Shown: positions 1 through 9,464, counted from the stretch's first letter. The stretch is DNA of 64,000 nucleotides from Albidovulum denitrificans (GCF_002973535.1 NZ_PVEP01000009.1:89221-153220), one strand, 5' to 3'. Notes: generated by a model from the letters alone, not told the origin. Made by a program: numbers and translations.

Positions 1-219
1 GGCGGCCCAGTCTTTGGCATAGGCTTTCAGCGTGTTCTCGGACGTCGCCTGACGCGCATAGTCGCGCGCCGTTTCCACCAGCGTGTCAAGCGTGCCTGAA
101 CCAGCGACATGGGAGGGCAGGGCGAAAGCCCCGTCCTCAGGCGCTGCGCTCTCGTCCCATTCGTTGGGATTGGGGCGCTCTGGCTGTTCTGAAGGCGATT
201 TCTGGGGTGTTTCGGTCAT
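1..219 (-). CDS. Tyrosine-type site-specific integrase, N-terminal part (runs off left edge)
   Basis: Only the first 73 codons lie in the window; the gene reads leftwards out of it. After an acidic, proline-rich leader the protein enters a helical stretch (TLVETARDYARQATSENTLK, about residues 48-67) that looks like the SAM-like core-binding domain at the start of phage-type integrases. The catalytic R-H-R-Y domain is outside the window, so activity cannot be judged. The start at 219 is the only ATG that fits this domain; the ribosome site ahead of it is weak. It is divergent from the DUF1403 and ScpB genes, an arrangement common on accessory replicons of Rhodobacterales. The family call rests on a short piece. 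Confidence 0.6.
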   Translation of the reverse strand, partial: MTETPQKSPSEQPERPNPNEWDESAAPEDGAFALPSHVAGSGTLDTLVETARDYARQATSENTLKAYAKDWAA

Positions 220-345
220 ATTGCTCAGCATACTCTCTTTATGTCCGATAATGCAAGATTACTGGACACAACCGCGATCCGAAAGATGCGGCGCTATTTT
301 TGCGTCGGGATAGCCAAAAGCGCCGCGACGGAATAGGATGCCCGC

Positions 346-1236
346 ATGAGAAAGCCGCGTGCGACATCCCTTGATCCCTTGCCGATGGTGGTCTCGCTGC
401 CGGGTTGGATCAGCGCGACATCCGCCGAAACGATTGAGCTCGGAGCGTTCCACTCGGGGGCGGCTCTGGCGCATCTAAGCCTGGTGACCGCCGCTGGCGC
501 TGTGCCAGAGGCGCTGTGGCGTGATCGGCTGGCGCTGATGGCGGCCGAGGTCTGCGCCGGGATCGCAGGGCGTCGTGAGGGGGCGCGCGGCTTGCGTGAT
601 GCCCTGCATCTGACCAAGGCAGGCGATGATCCTGGTCCGGCAGGAAAAGTCCTGCAGCAGTGGTCGCGGGCGGTGGCGCGACCGATTTCGGTGGCCCATC
701 TGGCCAAGGTATTGGAAGGGGTGGCCGGCCCTGAACGGATCGCCCAGTGTCTTGATGCCGCAGGACCGACGCCAGTGGACCGGGCGGCGCAGGTCATCGA
801 GGCCATGCTGACTGACAGCCCGTACACCGAGGTGGCGGCGCTGATCCTCGCCGATGCGGTACTGGCAAAGTCGCTGGGCGGGACGCATGTGTTGCCGCTT
901 CTGTCGCTGTCGCTGAAGGCTCGTGATCTGCGCCTGCGCGGGGACGAGTTACGGTTGGCCTGCTACCGGGCGGTCGCTGTCGGAGTGCGACAGGCCCTGC
1001 CTTTGGCGGGGGACCTTGCTCGGGCGGCGGTCCGGTTGCGCGCGGTGGCGCCGAAGCTGCGCTCCAAGGGGGCCGCGCGGGCGGTCGATTTGTTTCTGTC
1101 GCGCGATGCATTGGCGCCCTCGGCCCTTGATTTCATGTCGGACCGGGCCGCTCGACGACTGTGCGACCGACTGGTTGCCCTGGGCGCAGTGCAAGAGCTG
1201 ACGGGGCGCGACACCTTCCGTCTGTACGGGGTCTAG
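346..1236 (+). CDS. DUF1403 family protein
   Basis: A 296-residue soluble protein, rich in alanine, leucine and arginine and probably all alpha-helical. I recognise it as DUF1403 from its length, its opening (LPGWISATSAETIELGAFHS), and its place directly before a short ScpB-like gene and opposite an integrase. The function of DUF1403 is unknown. The start at 346 follows AGGATG at a workable distance. The stop at 1236 is two bases before the ScpB start, so the two genes are probably co-transcribed and translated in sequence. No catalytic motif, signal peptide or membrane segment is visible. The recurring partnership suggests a role in replicon maintenance or recombination, but that is inference. 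Confidence 0.75.
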   Translation: MRKPRATSLDPLPMVVSLPGWISATSAETIELGAFHSGAALAHLSLVTAAGAVPEALWRDRLALMAAEVCAGIAGRREGARGLRDALHLTKAGDDPGPAGKVLQQWSRAVARPISVAHLAKVLEGVAGPERIAQCLDAAGPTPVDRAAQVIEAMLTDSPYTEVAALILADAVLAKSLGGTHVLPLLSLSLKARDLRLRGDELRLACYRAVAVGVRQALPLAGDLARAAVRLRAVAPKLRSKGAARAVDLFLSRDALAPSALDFMSDRAARRLCDRLVALGAVQELTGRDTFRLYGV

Positions 1237-1238
1237 GC

Positions 1239-1829
1239 ATGGGCCGACGCGAAGACTCTGACCTTGACCGCGAGATGGCCGATCTGCCGCCGGAACGCCG
1301 CTGGCGTGAATGGATGTGCCGGATCGAGGCCGTGCTGTTCGCCAGTACGAAACCCGTGGCCCGTGAGGATCTGGCGCGGGTGGTGGGGCAGGGGGTCGCG
1401 GTGGATTTGCTGATCGCGGATCTGGCGGCGGACTTGGTGGGCCGCCCCTATGATGTGGTGCAGGTGGGCGGCGGATGGATGCTGCGCACCAGGCCCGCCT
1501 ATGCCCCGGCGATCCGCGCTGCCGCAGATTTGGGAGGGCAGTCCTTGAACCTGTCAGAGTTCGACCTTGCCGTGCTGGCGGCGATTGCGTTTCACCAGCC
1601 GATCAGCCGCGACGGGTTGAAGGACATCTTCGGCAAAGAGATCAGCCGTGACCTGATCGGACGGCTGGCGGACCGGGACCTGATCGGCACTGGCCCCCGC
1701 GAACCCCGACGCGGCGCGCCATATACCTTTGTCACCACCGAGACCTTCCTTGCCGCATTCGGGATGCAGTCCTTGCGCGATCTGCCAGACCCCGAGCAAC
1801 TGGAGGATGCCGGACTCGCCGAACCTTGA
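1239..1829 (+). CDS. scpB: ScpB-like SMC-associated segregation protein
   Basis: A 196-residue protein with the two winged-helix halves expected of ScpB, the kleisin partner in bacterial SMC complexes. The first half contains IEAVLFASTKPVAREDLAR (about residues 27-45), the classic ScpB opening. The second contains the QPISRDGLKDIFGKEISRDL stretch. Chromosomal ScpB normally sits beside scpA; here it is paired with DUF1403 and an integrase instead, so this is an accessory copy. An in-frame start upstream at 1161 would lie inside DUF1403, so I prefer 1239, which immediately follows the DUF1403 stop. It may act in segregation of the replicon rather than of the chromosome; no ScpA is seen. Confidence 0.8.
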   Translation: MGRREDSDLDREMADLPPERRWREWMCRIEAVLFASTKPVAREDLARVVGQGVAVDLLIADLAADLVGRPYDVVQVGGGWMLRTRPAYAPAIRAAADLGGQSLNLSEFDLAVLAAIAFHQPISRDGLKDIFGKEISRDLIGRLADRDLIGTGPREPRRGAPYTFVTTETFLAAFGMQSLRDLPDPEQLEDAGLAEP

Positions 1830-2077
1830 GAGCGGTCGGGTCGCGTTGTCTTCTTTCCGCGGTTCCGCGCAGGGCCTTTCCCTTCGACGGCGGGTCTTGG
1901 GCGTCCTGATGCAGAAGGGGGTATCGTCTGCTGGACACATGCGTCCTGGACCGTGCCAGCCGCCCGGCTGCAAAGCTGAAGAAGGGTGGTCCTCCTTCTG
2001 CTCTTCGTGCTTACATCGTGAAGACAAATTCAGGATGATGCGGTGAAATCGGGACGAACAGGCGCCAGGCAACAACG
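1830..2077. other. Gene-free stretch after scpB
   Basis: No convincing gene on either strand. Short open frames here have no recognisable content. With the hairpin at 2078-2110 it separates the convergent scpB and glycerate kinase genes. Confidence 0.5.
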
Positions 2078-2110
2078 GCCGCAGGCGTGTCTGACTGACC
2101 CGCCTGCGGC
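2078..2110 (-). terminator. Hairpin behind the glycerate kinase gene
   Basis: Perfect 10-bp inverted repeat GCCGCAGGCG / CGCCTGCGGC around a 13-base loop, 24 bases beyond the minus-strand stop at 2134. It can serve either of the two converging genes. There is no long T run, so a strong intrinsic terminator is not certain. Confidence 0.55.
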
Positions 2111-2133
2111 GCCTTCGTTCTTCCTCTTGGCCT

Positions 2134-3306
2134 TTACGCTGCGCGCTTCTGATCGGACAGGCGCAATCCCACCGACATCATCCGAAGCGCGTCTTCTGCG
2201 GCGCGGCGCAAGAGCTTTTCACCGTCGCGGATGGCCTCTTCCAGCGTGCAGGGACGCTTCAGGATGGATGCGAAGGCCGAGATGCCGTGGTCGAAGGTCT
2301 GGTTGACGCCTCGGCCGATGGTGCCTGCAAGGGCAATGGTCGGAACACCCCTTGCCTCGGCGCGCCGACCGACTTCGCAGGGGACCTTGCCGTAGGGGCT
2401 TTGTCCGTCAAGACTGCCCTCGGCGGTGATGACAAGATCGGCCTGATCCAGCAGACGGTCGAAGTCCAGATACTGCTGAATGATGTCGAAGCGCGGATGC
2501 AGCGTCGCCCCGGCAAAGGCAATCAATCCGGCCCCCACCCCCCCCGAGGCCCCGGCCCCTTGGGCCTGCCCGACATCGTGACCGGTGCTGGCGCGGATCG
2601 CGGCGGCCCAGCGGCGCATTGCAGCGTCCAGATCCTCGACCTGGGACGGCGTCGCGCCCTTTTGCGGACCAAAGACTCGCGCCACGCCCTTCGGGCCCAG
2701 AAGCATGTTGTGCCAGTTCACGGCAGCGTCGATCTGAACCCGCTTAAGTCGTGGGTCCAGCAACGATGTGTCGATCCGGTGCAGCCAGAGAAGCTCACCC
2801 CCGCCCGGCCCGATTTCGGCATCGTCGAAGTCAAGCAAACGCGCGCCCAACGCCTGAGCCAGGCCAGCGCCACCATCGTTGATGCCGCTGTCGCCGCAGC
2901 CGATCAGGATGCGGTCCACGCCGGCGTCGAGGGCAGCAAGGATCAGTTCGCCCACACCGTAAGACGTGGTCAGCATCGGATTGCGCCGGTCGCGTGGCAC
3001 CAGCGACAGGCCAGCGGCGGCGGCCATCTCGATCACGGCAGTGCGCGGGCCGGGGCCACCCATCAGACCGAAAAAGCTGTCGACAGGTGCGCCCACCGGG
3101 CCGGTGACGCGGGCGGGAATGATGCGCCCGCCGGTGGCGCGGACCAGTGCCTGCACGGTGCCTTCGCCGCCGTCAACCATCGGGGCGTTCAGGATGCGGG
3201 CCTCCGGCATCGCGCGGCGGATGCCCTCCCCGATGGCGCGGGTTACGTCGTCCACCGAAAGCGATTCCTTGAAGCCCGAGGGTGCTACGAGAATGGTCAG
3301 GGTCAT
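2134..3306 (-). CDS. Glycerate kinase, GlxK/GarK type
   Basis: A 390-residue glycerate kinase of the GlxK/GarK family, which phosphorylates D-glycerate with ATP in the glyoxylate/hydroxypyruvate route. The family signature at the N-terminus is clear (ILVAPSGFKESLSVDDV, then APMVDGGEGT), as are the GCGDSGINDGGAGLAQALG glycine-rich segment and the ITAEGSLDGQSPYGK stretch near residue 295. Length is normal. The start at 3306 is preferred over the in-frame ATG at 3318 because GGAGA lies six bases before 3306 while nothing suitable precedes 3318. The upstream SLC13-type permease, on the same strand, could bring in a carboxylate feeding this enzyme; that link is inference. Confidence 0.88.
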   Translation of the reverse strand: MTLTILVAPSGFKESLSVDDVTRAIGEGIRRAMPEARILNAPMVDGGEGTVQALVRATGGRIIPARVTGPVGAPVDSFFGLMGGPGPRTAVIEMAAAAGLSLVPRDRRNPMLTTSYGVGELILAALDAGVDRILIGCGDSGINDGGAGLAQALGARLLDFDDAEIGPGGGELLWLHRIDTSLLDPRLKRVQIDAAVNWHNMLLGPKGVARVFGPQKGATPSQVEDLDAAMRRWAAAIRASTGHDVGQAQGAGASGGVGAGLIAFAGATLHPRFDIIQQYLDFDRLLDQADLVITAEGSLDGQSPYGKVPCEVGRRAEARGVPTIALAGTIGRGVNQTFDHGISAFASILKRPCTLEEAIRDGEKLLRRAAEDALRMMSVGLRLSDQKRAA

Positions 3307-3348
3307 GGTGGTCTCCATCTGTTTGTGAAGCTGATGTGAAGGAAACGC

Positions 3349-3380
3349 GACAGGCGCGCGGCTATTCCCGCGCGCCTGTC
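3349..3380. terminator. Strong 13-bp hairpin between permease and glycerate kinase
   Basis: GACAGGCGCGCGG and its exact complement CCGCGCGCCTGTC around a six-base loop (CTATTC). The run of T residues lies on the plus-strand side (3381-3391), yet both flanking genes read on the minus strand. For minus-strand RNA the hairpin is followed only by a short pyrimidine stretch. It may partly end permease transcripts before the kinase gene. Confidence 0.55.
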
Positions 3381-3418
3381 ATTTTTCTTTTCGGACAATG
3401 GGTTGCTGTGATCTGGCG

Positions 3419-5173
3419 CTAGTTGAACAGGCGGTTCAGATCACGGGCGATCTGCCGTCTGGCTTGCTTCAGGTCCTGTGCGAATTGACCACCGACCGTG
3501 GTCCTGGCAGCGGTTTTCTGCGCGGTCTTTCGGACAGGTTTGCCCGTGTCGGCGGTGGCGGCCTGCGTCCCAAGGCCATCAGGCCGGAGTGGCGGCCGCG
3601 GGCTTTGGGCGATGACCATGCCCGGGTCTGCCGGAGCCCAGAGCGGAGCCATGTCGGGCACCGCGGAAAGTGCTCTCACCATGTCCGCAGTCAGGGCGGC
3701 GGAGGGGCCGGACCCCTCGGTCGAGGCGCGATGTGTTGTGGTCTGGTGTGGCCAGACAAGGATGGCGAAAGCCACCAGGAGGCCGGTCTTGACCACCCCG
3801 AGCGGTAGGGCAAGGCGCAAGAGGTCGGCCTGGGTGAAGCCCGCCTCATCGCGCAGGCCATAGATCGCCACTGGCTTGGCGCTGGACATCAGGGTCTGGC
3901 AAAAGCCGGTGCCCATGACGGCAATCAGGATCATCAGCGTCGCGTCGTGCCCAAGGCCCGCCATCGGCAGCGCGACGGCCGGGATCAGGATCGCCGCCCG
4001 GGCCGAGCGCGAGGCGATGGCAAGATGGGCCATGACAGCGATGACAGACAGTGCGACGGCAACCCCGGGGCCGCTTGCCAACAATCCCGAAGGCAGCGCC
4101 GACATGGCCCGAGTGGCCAGCCAGCGGTCGGCCCCGGTGTCGGTCATCGCCTGGGCCATGAGCATGGTGGCGGTCATGTAAAGGATCAGCTCGACATCGA
4201 CCGCGCGGAACAGGTCCTTCGTCTTGCGGCTGGTGAAGGGGCGCGTCATCAGGATCAGTGCGCCGATCAGTGCGACCAGCGACATGCCAAGGCCGTGCCA
4301 GGCCTCGGTAAGCCAGAGGGCCACAAGGGCCGCCACGACCAGAAGGATGCGCGATTGTTGCGTGGTGCGGGGGCCTGCCGGTGCGGCGGCCGTCATCCGC
4401 AGGGACCACAGGCCGCGTGGCACGAACAGCCATAGGATCAGCGCGACCCCGGCCAGTGAGGCAAGCGCAGCCAGCGGGCCACCCAGAAGCAGCCAGTCAA
4501 GATAGCTTAGGCGGGGTGCCCCGGCGGCGACCATCGCCTCGACCGCGATCAGGTGCGCGCCCGCGCCGATCAGAGACCCGCCAGCCGACAGAAGGATGAC
4601 CGTCGGGAACGTCAGCGCCAGGGCTCGCGCCAGTCGCTGGTCGGGCAGAAGCGGCAAAAGGGCCAGGAACACCGGCAAGAGGAGAGCCGCCCGCCCCGAT
4701 GTCGATGGCAGGACAAGGGCCGTCAGTGCGATGGCTGCGGCCAGGGCAAAGGCGAAAACGGCGAACCTTGGCCGACGCGCCGTCAAAGGGGCGACCAGAC
4801 GCTCGGCCAGGCCCGCGTCCTTGATGACGGCGGCGATGATGAAGGCGGCAAGGAGGAGCCAGACCAGGTCAGACCCGAGTGCTGCGTAAAGCTTGTCCTC
4901 GCCGATGGTCCCCGTCAGAACCAGGGCCATCGCCGCAGCCAGGGCGACAAGGCTTTCCGGAAGCCGGGTCAGGGTCCAGCCGATCACGGTCAGGACGGTG
5001 ACGATCAGCGACATCCGGGCCTCGGTGCCAAGGTCGACGGGCAGGGTCCAGAGCGACCAGCATGATCCCAGCGCAAGGAGGGTGGCAACCATCCAGGACG
5101 GGACTGCAGCGGGCCGCCGGGATAGGGCTGGCCCCGTGCGGATGGCCGAATGAAGGACTGCGGTATCGGTCAT
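3419..5173 (-). CDS. SLC13/DASS-family anion permease
   Basis: A 584-residue inner-membrane transporter with many hydrophobic segments between about residues 25 and 480. The architecture and the conserved helical-hairpin segments, including VLPSTSGRAALLLPVFLALL near residue 155 and the second-half segment SRSARAAILIPAVALPMAGL, match the SLC13/DASS family of sodium-coupled carboxylate or sulfate carriers. The substrate cannot be told from sequence. The start at 5173 is chosen because AAAGGAAA precedes it at good spacing; an in-frame ATG at 5233 lacks this. The last 100 residues or so form a long, polar, proline-rich tail ending in a basic helix, which is unusual for the family. It is upstream of glycerate kinase on the same strand. 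Confidence 0.75.
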   Translation of the reverse strand: MTDTAVLHSAIRTGPALSRRPAAVPSWMVATLLALGSCWSLWTLPVDLGTEARMSLIVTVLTVIGWTLTRLPESLVALAAAMALVLTGTIGEDKLYAALGSDLVWLLLAAFIIAAVIKDAGLAERLVAPLTARRPRFAVFAFALAAAIALTALVLPSTSGRAALLLPVFLALLPLLPDQRLARALALTFPTVILLSAGGSLIGAGAHLIAVEAMVAAGAPRLSYLDWLLLGGPLAALASLAGVALILWLFVPRGLWSLRMTAAAPAGPRTTQQSRILLVVAALVALWLTEAWHGLGMSLVALIGALILMTRPFTSRKTKDLFRAVDVELILYMTATMLMAQAMTDTGADRWLATRAMSALPSGLLASGPGVAVALSVIAVMAHLAIASRSARAAILIPAVALPMAGLGHDATLMILIAVMGTGFCQTLMSSAKPVAIYGLRDEAGFTQADLLRLALPLGVVKTGLLVAFAILVWPHQTTTHRASTEGSGPSAALTADMVRALSAVPDMAPLWAPADPGMVIAQSPRPPLRPDGLGTQAATADTGKPVRKTAQKTAARTTVGGQFAQDLKQARRQIARDLNRLFN

Positions 5174-5330
5174 GGCGTTTCCTTTCCGAGCGTTGGGCGG
5201 AAAACGCGGGGACGCGCGGTTTATTCCAGGCAACAGCGCGAAAACCTGCGGAAATCGTTACAAAAACTTCATGCAATAAAGTGTCGGCCCAGTCGTTTCC
5301 CCTTTGACCTGCATGAAAGGGAGATGCCTC

Positions 5331-6164
5331 ATGGTCCTGTTTCACCACGATAACCAGCCGGATGAGGCGCAGCGGACGCTGGCCTTGGGCGATGGACGGG
5401 CGCTGCGATCGCGGGTTCTGCGAGGGGATGGCCCTGGCCCAGTGCAAAAGGCGAGACCGCTTGTGGCCCTGCACGGGATTTCCCGTGATGCCCGTGCCCT
5501 GTGGCAGGCTTTCAGCCCGCCCGCTGCGGCAGAGGGGCGGGCACTTCTGGTGCCACGGTTCACCGAGCGCGACTGGCCGCAGTTTCAGCAGATCGGCCGG
5601 GTCCGCCCCGACCATGTGCTGCTGGACCTTTTGCAGCAGGCCGGTCTGGCCAAGGAGCAGGTCGACCTCTTCGGGCTTTCCGGGGGCGCGCAACTCGCCC
5701 ATCGGTTCGCGATGCTATATCCGCACCGGGTAGGTACGCTGCATTTGGCGGCTCCGGGCTGGTATACCTTGCCCGATACATCGGTGCCTTGGCCGCTGGG
5801 GCTGAAGCAGGGTCCCGCACAAGGCACCCCGAACGGTACGGGGCGGCGGTTGCGCGGGTTTGACGCGGCGGCGCTGTCGCGGTTGCAGCTTCGGCATTAT
5901 CTGGCGCTGAAAGTGCGGCTTTGGGTCGGGGCAATGGATACGGGCCGCGACGCAAGTCTGCGCCAGACCGATCCGCTGGACGCGCTGCAGGGCAAAACCC
6001 GGCTGGAGCGCGCAGCGGCCTATGCCGAAGCCTTCTGCCGTGCGGCCTGTGCCCACGGGATCACTCCCGACATCGACCTGACCGTCCTGCCTGGTTGCGG
6101 GCACGATTTCACCGACTGCGCGCGGATCGGTGGTCTTGCCACCCGCGTCCTGCACCACGGCTAA
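5331..6164 (+). CDS. Alpha/beta hydrolase
   Basis: A 277-residue hydrolase with the nucleophile elbow GLSGG (Ser117) inside the segment LFGLSGGAQLAHRF, an oxyanion-loop LHGISRD near residue 48, and a C-terminal GCGHDF that would supply the catalytic histidine. The substrate is unknown; esterase or peptidase-like activity is possible. The start at 5331 has AAAGGGAG upstream; an in-frame ATG at 5304 is less well placed. No signal peptide is visible, so it is cytoplasmic. It is divergent from the permease and lies 43 bases before the truncated P-loop gene, with which it is probably co-transcribed. Confidence 0.72.
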   Translation: MVLFHHDNQPDEAQRTLALGDGRALRSRVLRGDGPGPVQKARPLVALHGISRDARALWQAFSPPAAAEGRALLVPRFTERDWPQFQQIGRVRPDHVLLDLLQQAGLAKEQVDLFGLSGGAQLAHRFAMLYPHRVGTLHLAAPGWYTLPDTSVPWPLGLKQGPAQGTPNGTGRRLRGFDAAALSRLQLRHYLALKVRLWVGAMDTGRDASLRQTDPLDALQGKTRLERAAAYAEAFCRAACAHGITPDIDLTVLPGCGHDFTDCARIGGLATRVLHHG

Positions 6165-6207
6165 GGCCGTTCCCCCTTTAACCAGACCTTCCAGACCTTA
6201 AGGATCA

Positions 6208-6695
6208 ATGATGATGACCCCCTTCACTCTGCCCACGCAGACCAAATGGGCTTTCTCGGCGCGGCGCATTCCGCGTGACCTTGTGGCCGGGCTGGACCCC
6301 GATGTCACACATGCCCGCGCGGGCGAGCTGATCCTGGGCCGTGTCAGTGCCGTTGGCCAGCATGGGCGCATCCAGCTGGTCGAGGGGCGGCCCTCGACGC
6401 TTTACCCCGGCGACCTCATCGTGATGCCCTGCGGCGCGCGCTATGCGCCCGACCAGTTCGAGGGCCTGGCCGAGATCGAGGCAGACGGCTGCGACATGCT
6501 GGCGGGAGGCGGCTGTCTGGGCCGGATGATCTGGCGGCACGACAAGATGAAGGTGCCGACCCGGGTCCTGCCGCTGGGGCGGTTGACCGATGCTGCGGGC
6601 CGGGTGCTGACGACCGACCATTTTGCGTTGCCCCAGCCGTCGCGGCCGTCGCGCATTCCCTTGATCGTGGTGGTCGGGACCTCGATGAACTCGGG
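6208..6695 (+). pseudogene. P-loop protein cut inside its Walker A motif by IS21
   Basis: The first about 162 codons of a protein whose beta-rich N-terminal region leads into IPLIVVVGTSMNSG. This is the start of a P-loop (expected to continue with Lys-Thr/Ser), but the coding sequence runs into the IS21-family element at 6696, which adds a few foreign codons and a stop. The remainder is not found on the far side of the element (9164 onward), so the gene is truncated, not just interrupted. Three ATGs are stacked at 6208, 6211 and 6214; AGGA at 6201 fits the last best. The full-length family is not identified with certainty; a DUF1611-like or other nucleotide-binding protein is possible. Confidence 0.65.
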
Positions 6696-6758
6696 TGTGT
6701 TTCGGCGTGCAAAATTGACCCCCTGAGGCGGGGTATCGGCGTCCAATTTTGACCCCCC
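6696..6758. repeat. IS21 left-end multiple repeats
   Basis: Two related units, about 6702-6723 and 6735-6758, each beginning TCGGCG and ending in a run of C after TTGAC or TTTTGAC. They are the mirror of the units at the right end. Confidence 0.8.
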
Positions 6759-6806
6759 TGATGTTCTGTCGGACCGTCCGTTGCGAGGCAGCGGACGGAG
6801 GGGGAG

Positions 6807-8375
6807 TTGAAGCGGGTGGATACGATCGCGCGGGTGCGGCGGGCCTTCTATGTGCAGCGCTGGTCGGTGAAGAAGATCGTGCGGGAACTGCACGTGTCGC
6901 GGAACACAGTGCGGAAGATCCTGCGATCTGACGAGACGGACTTCAGCTATGAGCGGGAGCGGCAGCCGATGCCGCGGATCGGGCCGTGGCAGGGACAGCT
7001 TGAGCAGTTCTTGTCGTCCAATGCGAACAAGCCTTCGCGGGAACGGCTGACCCTGATCCGCCTCTTCGAAGAGCTGCGCGGGCTCGGATACGAGGGCGGC
7101 TATGATGCTGTGCGCCGGTTCGCCCGAAGCTGGTCGCAGAGTCGGGGCGCGGTGACGGCGGAAGCCTATGTGCCGCTCTACTATGCGCCGGGCGAGGCAT
7201 ACCAGTTCGACTGGAGCCATGAAGTCGTGGTGATCTCGGGCGTCACTGTGACGATCAAGGTGGCCCATGTCCGGCTCTGCCACAGCCGGATGATGTTCGC
7301 CCGGGCCTATATGCGCGAGAGTCAGGAGATGGTTTTTGATGCCCATGACCGGGCCTTTGCCTTCTTCAAGGGCACCTGCACCCGCGGCGTCTACGACAAC
7401 ATGAAGACGGCGGTGGAGGCGATCTTCACCGGCAAGGAACGGCAATACAACCGCCGCTTTCTGCAGATGTGCAGCCATTATCTGATCCAGCCCGTCGCTT
7501 GCACACCAGCCTCAGGCTGGGAGAAGGGCCAGGTCGAGAACCAGGTCGGGCTGGTGCGGGAACGGTTCTTCACACCGCGCCTGCGGGTCAAAAGCCTCGA
7601 TGAACTGAACGCCTGGCTCCTGGACAAATGCGTGGCCTATGCCATGGCGCACCGCCATCCCGAAGAGGCCGACAAGACGATCTGGGAGATGTTCGAGACT
7701 GAGCGACTCCACCTCGTTCCTTACGTCGGCCGCTTCGATGGCTTCCACAGCGTGCCTGCCTCCGTGTCGAAGACCTGCACGGTTCGGTTCGACAACAACA
7801 AATACTCGGTCCTGGCCACGGCGGTCGGACGTCCGGTGGAGGTGCATGCCTATGCCGAGCGGATCGTCATCCGGCAGGATGGCGTCGTGGTCGGCGAGCA
7901 TGCCCGCGCCTTCGGGCGAGGCCAGACTGTCTATGACCCGTGGCACTATGTGCCTGTTCTGGCGCGCAAACCGGGTGCGCTGCGCAACGGTGCGCCCTTC
8001 AGGGACTGGGTTCTCCCACCCGCCATGGCCGCGATCCGGCGCAAGCTGAAGGGCAGTGATGACGGCGATCGGCAGATGGTGCAAATCCTGAGCTGCGTGC
8101 CGGATGACGGGCTGCAGGCCGTCGAGGCCGCCTGTCGCGAAGCCGTGGATCAAGGCGTCCATTCCGCGCCGGTCATCATCAACATCCTTGCCCGACGACG
8201 AGATCCAACCCCGCTGCCAATTCTACTCACCCCCACCGCGCTGCGCCTGACCCACGAACCCGTGGCCGATTGCGCCCGCTACGACCGCCTCAGGAGGACC
8301 AGCCGACATGGAACGCACCCAAATCCTAGACCTGATGGGCAGCCTCAAGCTTTATGGGATGCGCAGCGCTTATGA
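6807..8375 (+). CDS. istA: IS21-family transposase IstA
   Basis: A 522-residue DDE transposase. An N-terminal helix-turn-helix ([20 protein letters not shown], about residues 20-39) binds the ends. The catalytic core shows the first Asp in YQFDWSHE, the second in VYDNMKTAV, and the Glu in [12 protein letters not shown]. The start is a TTG at 6807 preceded by GGAGGGGGAG. The gene overlaps istB by 68 bases in another frame, so the last residues of IstA are read from the same DNA as the IstB N-terminus, longer than the usual short IS21 overlap. There is no internal stop, so the element may be active. Confidence 0.93.
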   Translation: MKRVDTIARVRRAFYVQRWSVKKIVRELHVSRNTVRKILRSDETDFSYERERQPMPRIGPWQGQLEQFLSSNANKPSRERLTLIRLFEELRGLGYEGGYDAVRRFARSWSQSRGAVTAEAYVPLYYAPGEAYQFDWSHEVVVISGVTVTIKVAHVRLCHSRMMFARAYMRESQEMVFDAHDRAFAFFKGTCTRGVYDNMKTAVEAIFTGKERQYNRRFLQMCSHYLIQPVACTPASGWEKGQVENQVGLVRERFFTPRLRVKSLDELNAWLLDKCVAYAMAHRHPEEADKTIWEMFETERLHLVPYVGRFDGFHSVPASVSKTCTVRFDNNKYSVLATAVGRPVEVHAYAERIVIRQDGVVVGEHARAFGRGQTVYDPWHYVPVLARKPGALRNGAPFRDWVLPPAMAAIRRKLKGSDDGDRQMVQILSCVPDDGLQAVEAACREAVDQGVHSAPVIINILARRRDPTPLPILLTPTALRLTHEPVADCARYDRLRRTSRHGTHPNPRPDGQPQALWDAQRL

Positions 8376-9036
8376 CGAGGTCATGGCAGCAGGTATCAAG
8401 CGTCAGCACGAGCCGCCCCGTATCGTCGGCGATCTTCTGCAATCGGAGATCGCCGAGAAGCAGGCGCGCTCGATCCGCTACCAACTGACCATCGCCAAAC
8501 TGCCGCTGGCCAAGGACATCGAGCAGTTCGACTTCACCGACACGCCGATCAACGAAGGTCTGGTCAAGGACCTGGCCACCGGCAACTTCGTCGCCGACCA
8601 GCGCAATGTCGTCCTGATCGGCGGCACCGGGACCGGCAAGACCCACCTCGCCATCGCGATCGCCCGCGCCCTCATCCGGGGCGGCACCCGCGGTCGTTTC
8701 TACAATGTCGTCGACCTGGTGAACCGGCTTGAGACCGAGACCCGCGCCGGCAAACAGGGCCGCATGGCCGACTACCTCACCCGCCTCGACTTCGTCATCC
8801 TTGATGAGCTCGGCTATCTGCCTTTCGCCCAATCCGGCGGCCAGCTGCTCTTCCACCTGATCAGCCGCCTCTACGAGCGCACCTCCATCATCGTCACCAC
8901 CAACCTCGCCTTCGGTGAATGGCCGGCCGTCTTCGGCGACGCCAAGATGACTACGGCGCTTCTCGACCGCCTGACCCATCACTGCGAAATCCTCGAAACC
9001 GGCAACGAGTCCTGGCGCTTCAAAAACCGCGCATGA
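8308..9036 (+). CDS. istB: IS21-family helper ATPase IstB
   Basis: A 242-residue DnaC/DnaA-like AAA+ ATPase that helps IstA with target choice and strand transfer. Walker A is [17 protein letters not shown] (about residues 109-125) and Walker B is [12 protein letters not shown]. Length is normal for the family. It is translated from within the end of istA. Its intact motifs argue that the element has not decayed. Confidence 0.94.
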   Translation: MERTQILDLMGSLKLYGMRSAYDEVMAAGIKRQHEPPRIVGDLLQSEIAEKQARSIRYQLTIAKLPLAKDIEQFDFTDTPINEGLVKDLATGNFVADQRNVVLIGGTGTGKTHLAIAIARALIRGGTRGRFYNVVDLVNRLETETRAGKQGRMADYLTRLDFVILDELGYLPFAQSGGQLLFHLISRLYERTSIIVTTNLAFGEWPAVFGDAKMTTALLDRLTHHCEILETGNESWRFKNRA

Positions 9037-9110
9037 CACCGATCAGGGCCTGACCCGCCTCCACTCTGTGATCAGCTCCGTCGGCTCAGGCCCTGATCTC
9101 GACACCACAA

Positions 9111-9163
9111 GGGGGGTCAATTTTGGACGCCGATAAGGGGTCAGTTTTGCGCGCCGATTGACA
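9111..9163. repeat. IS21 right-end multiple repeats
   Basis: Two units, 9111-9134 and 9137-9157, in inverted orientation relative to the left end, followed by the terminal ACA at 9161-9163. Confidence 0.8.
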
Positions 9164-9464
9164 CCAGGCAAGGATGTGCCTGACCGGGCAAACAGAACGC
9201 CTCGGTCGGACCCGACCCTGCCTCAGGTTGCGTGGCCGATGACCGCTTCGAAACTTCGCCTCCCACCACCGGGGACTTGCGGGATGCGCGCAGTATCACT
9301 GCTGCGGGTAAATTCCCGTTCTGGGTCTTCAGACAGCGAACAGAGCCCGCTTCCGCAAACAAGTCACCCCAGGGAATAGAACGGTCCCTTCCTCCGCTTC
9401 CGATCATTGAAAACATGCCGCACGAAGGCTATGGTGCTCCAATGGACTACCGACGGAGAAGATG
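9164..9464. other. Gene-free stretch between IS21 and parD
   Basis: I see no convincing gene. The 3' part of the P-loop gene cut by IS21 is absent. The end of this stretch should hold the promoter of the toxin-antitoxin pair, but no clear operator palindrome stands out. Confidence 0.5.

Larger units (their letters stand above)
6696..9163 (+). mobile_element. IS21-family insertion sequence
   Basis: About 2.47 kb, bounded by TGT...ACA. It holds istA and istB in the usual order. Each end contains two directly repeated copies of a TCGGCGtgCAAAA-type unit, as is typical of IS21 elements. No target duplication is seen: the left flank ends CTCGGG and the right flank begins CCAGGC. Together with the loss of the 3' part of the interrupted gene, this points to a deletion or rearrangement next to the element. 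Confidence 0.92.

Noticed and set aside
2287..3339. Plus-strand open frame opposite glycerate kinase
   Set aside because: The minus-strand frame has clear glycerate kinase motifs; this one has none.
3349..3391. Plus-strand intrinsic terminator
   Set aside because: Hairpin plus T run look ideal on the plus strand, but no plus-strand gene ends here; it is listed only as a hairpin.
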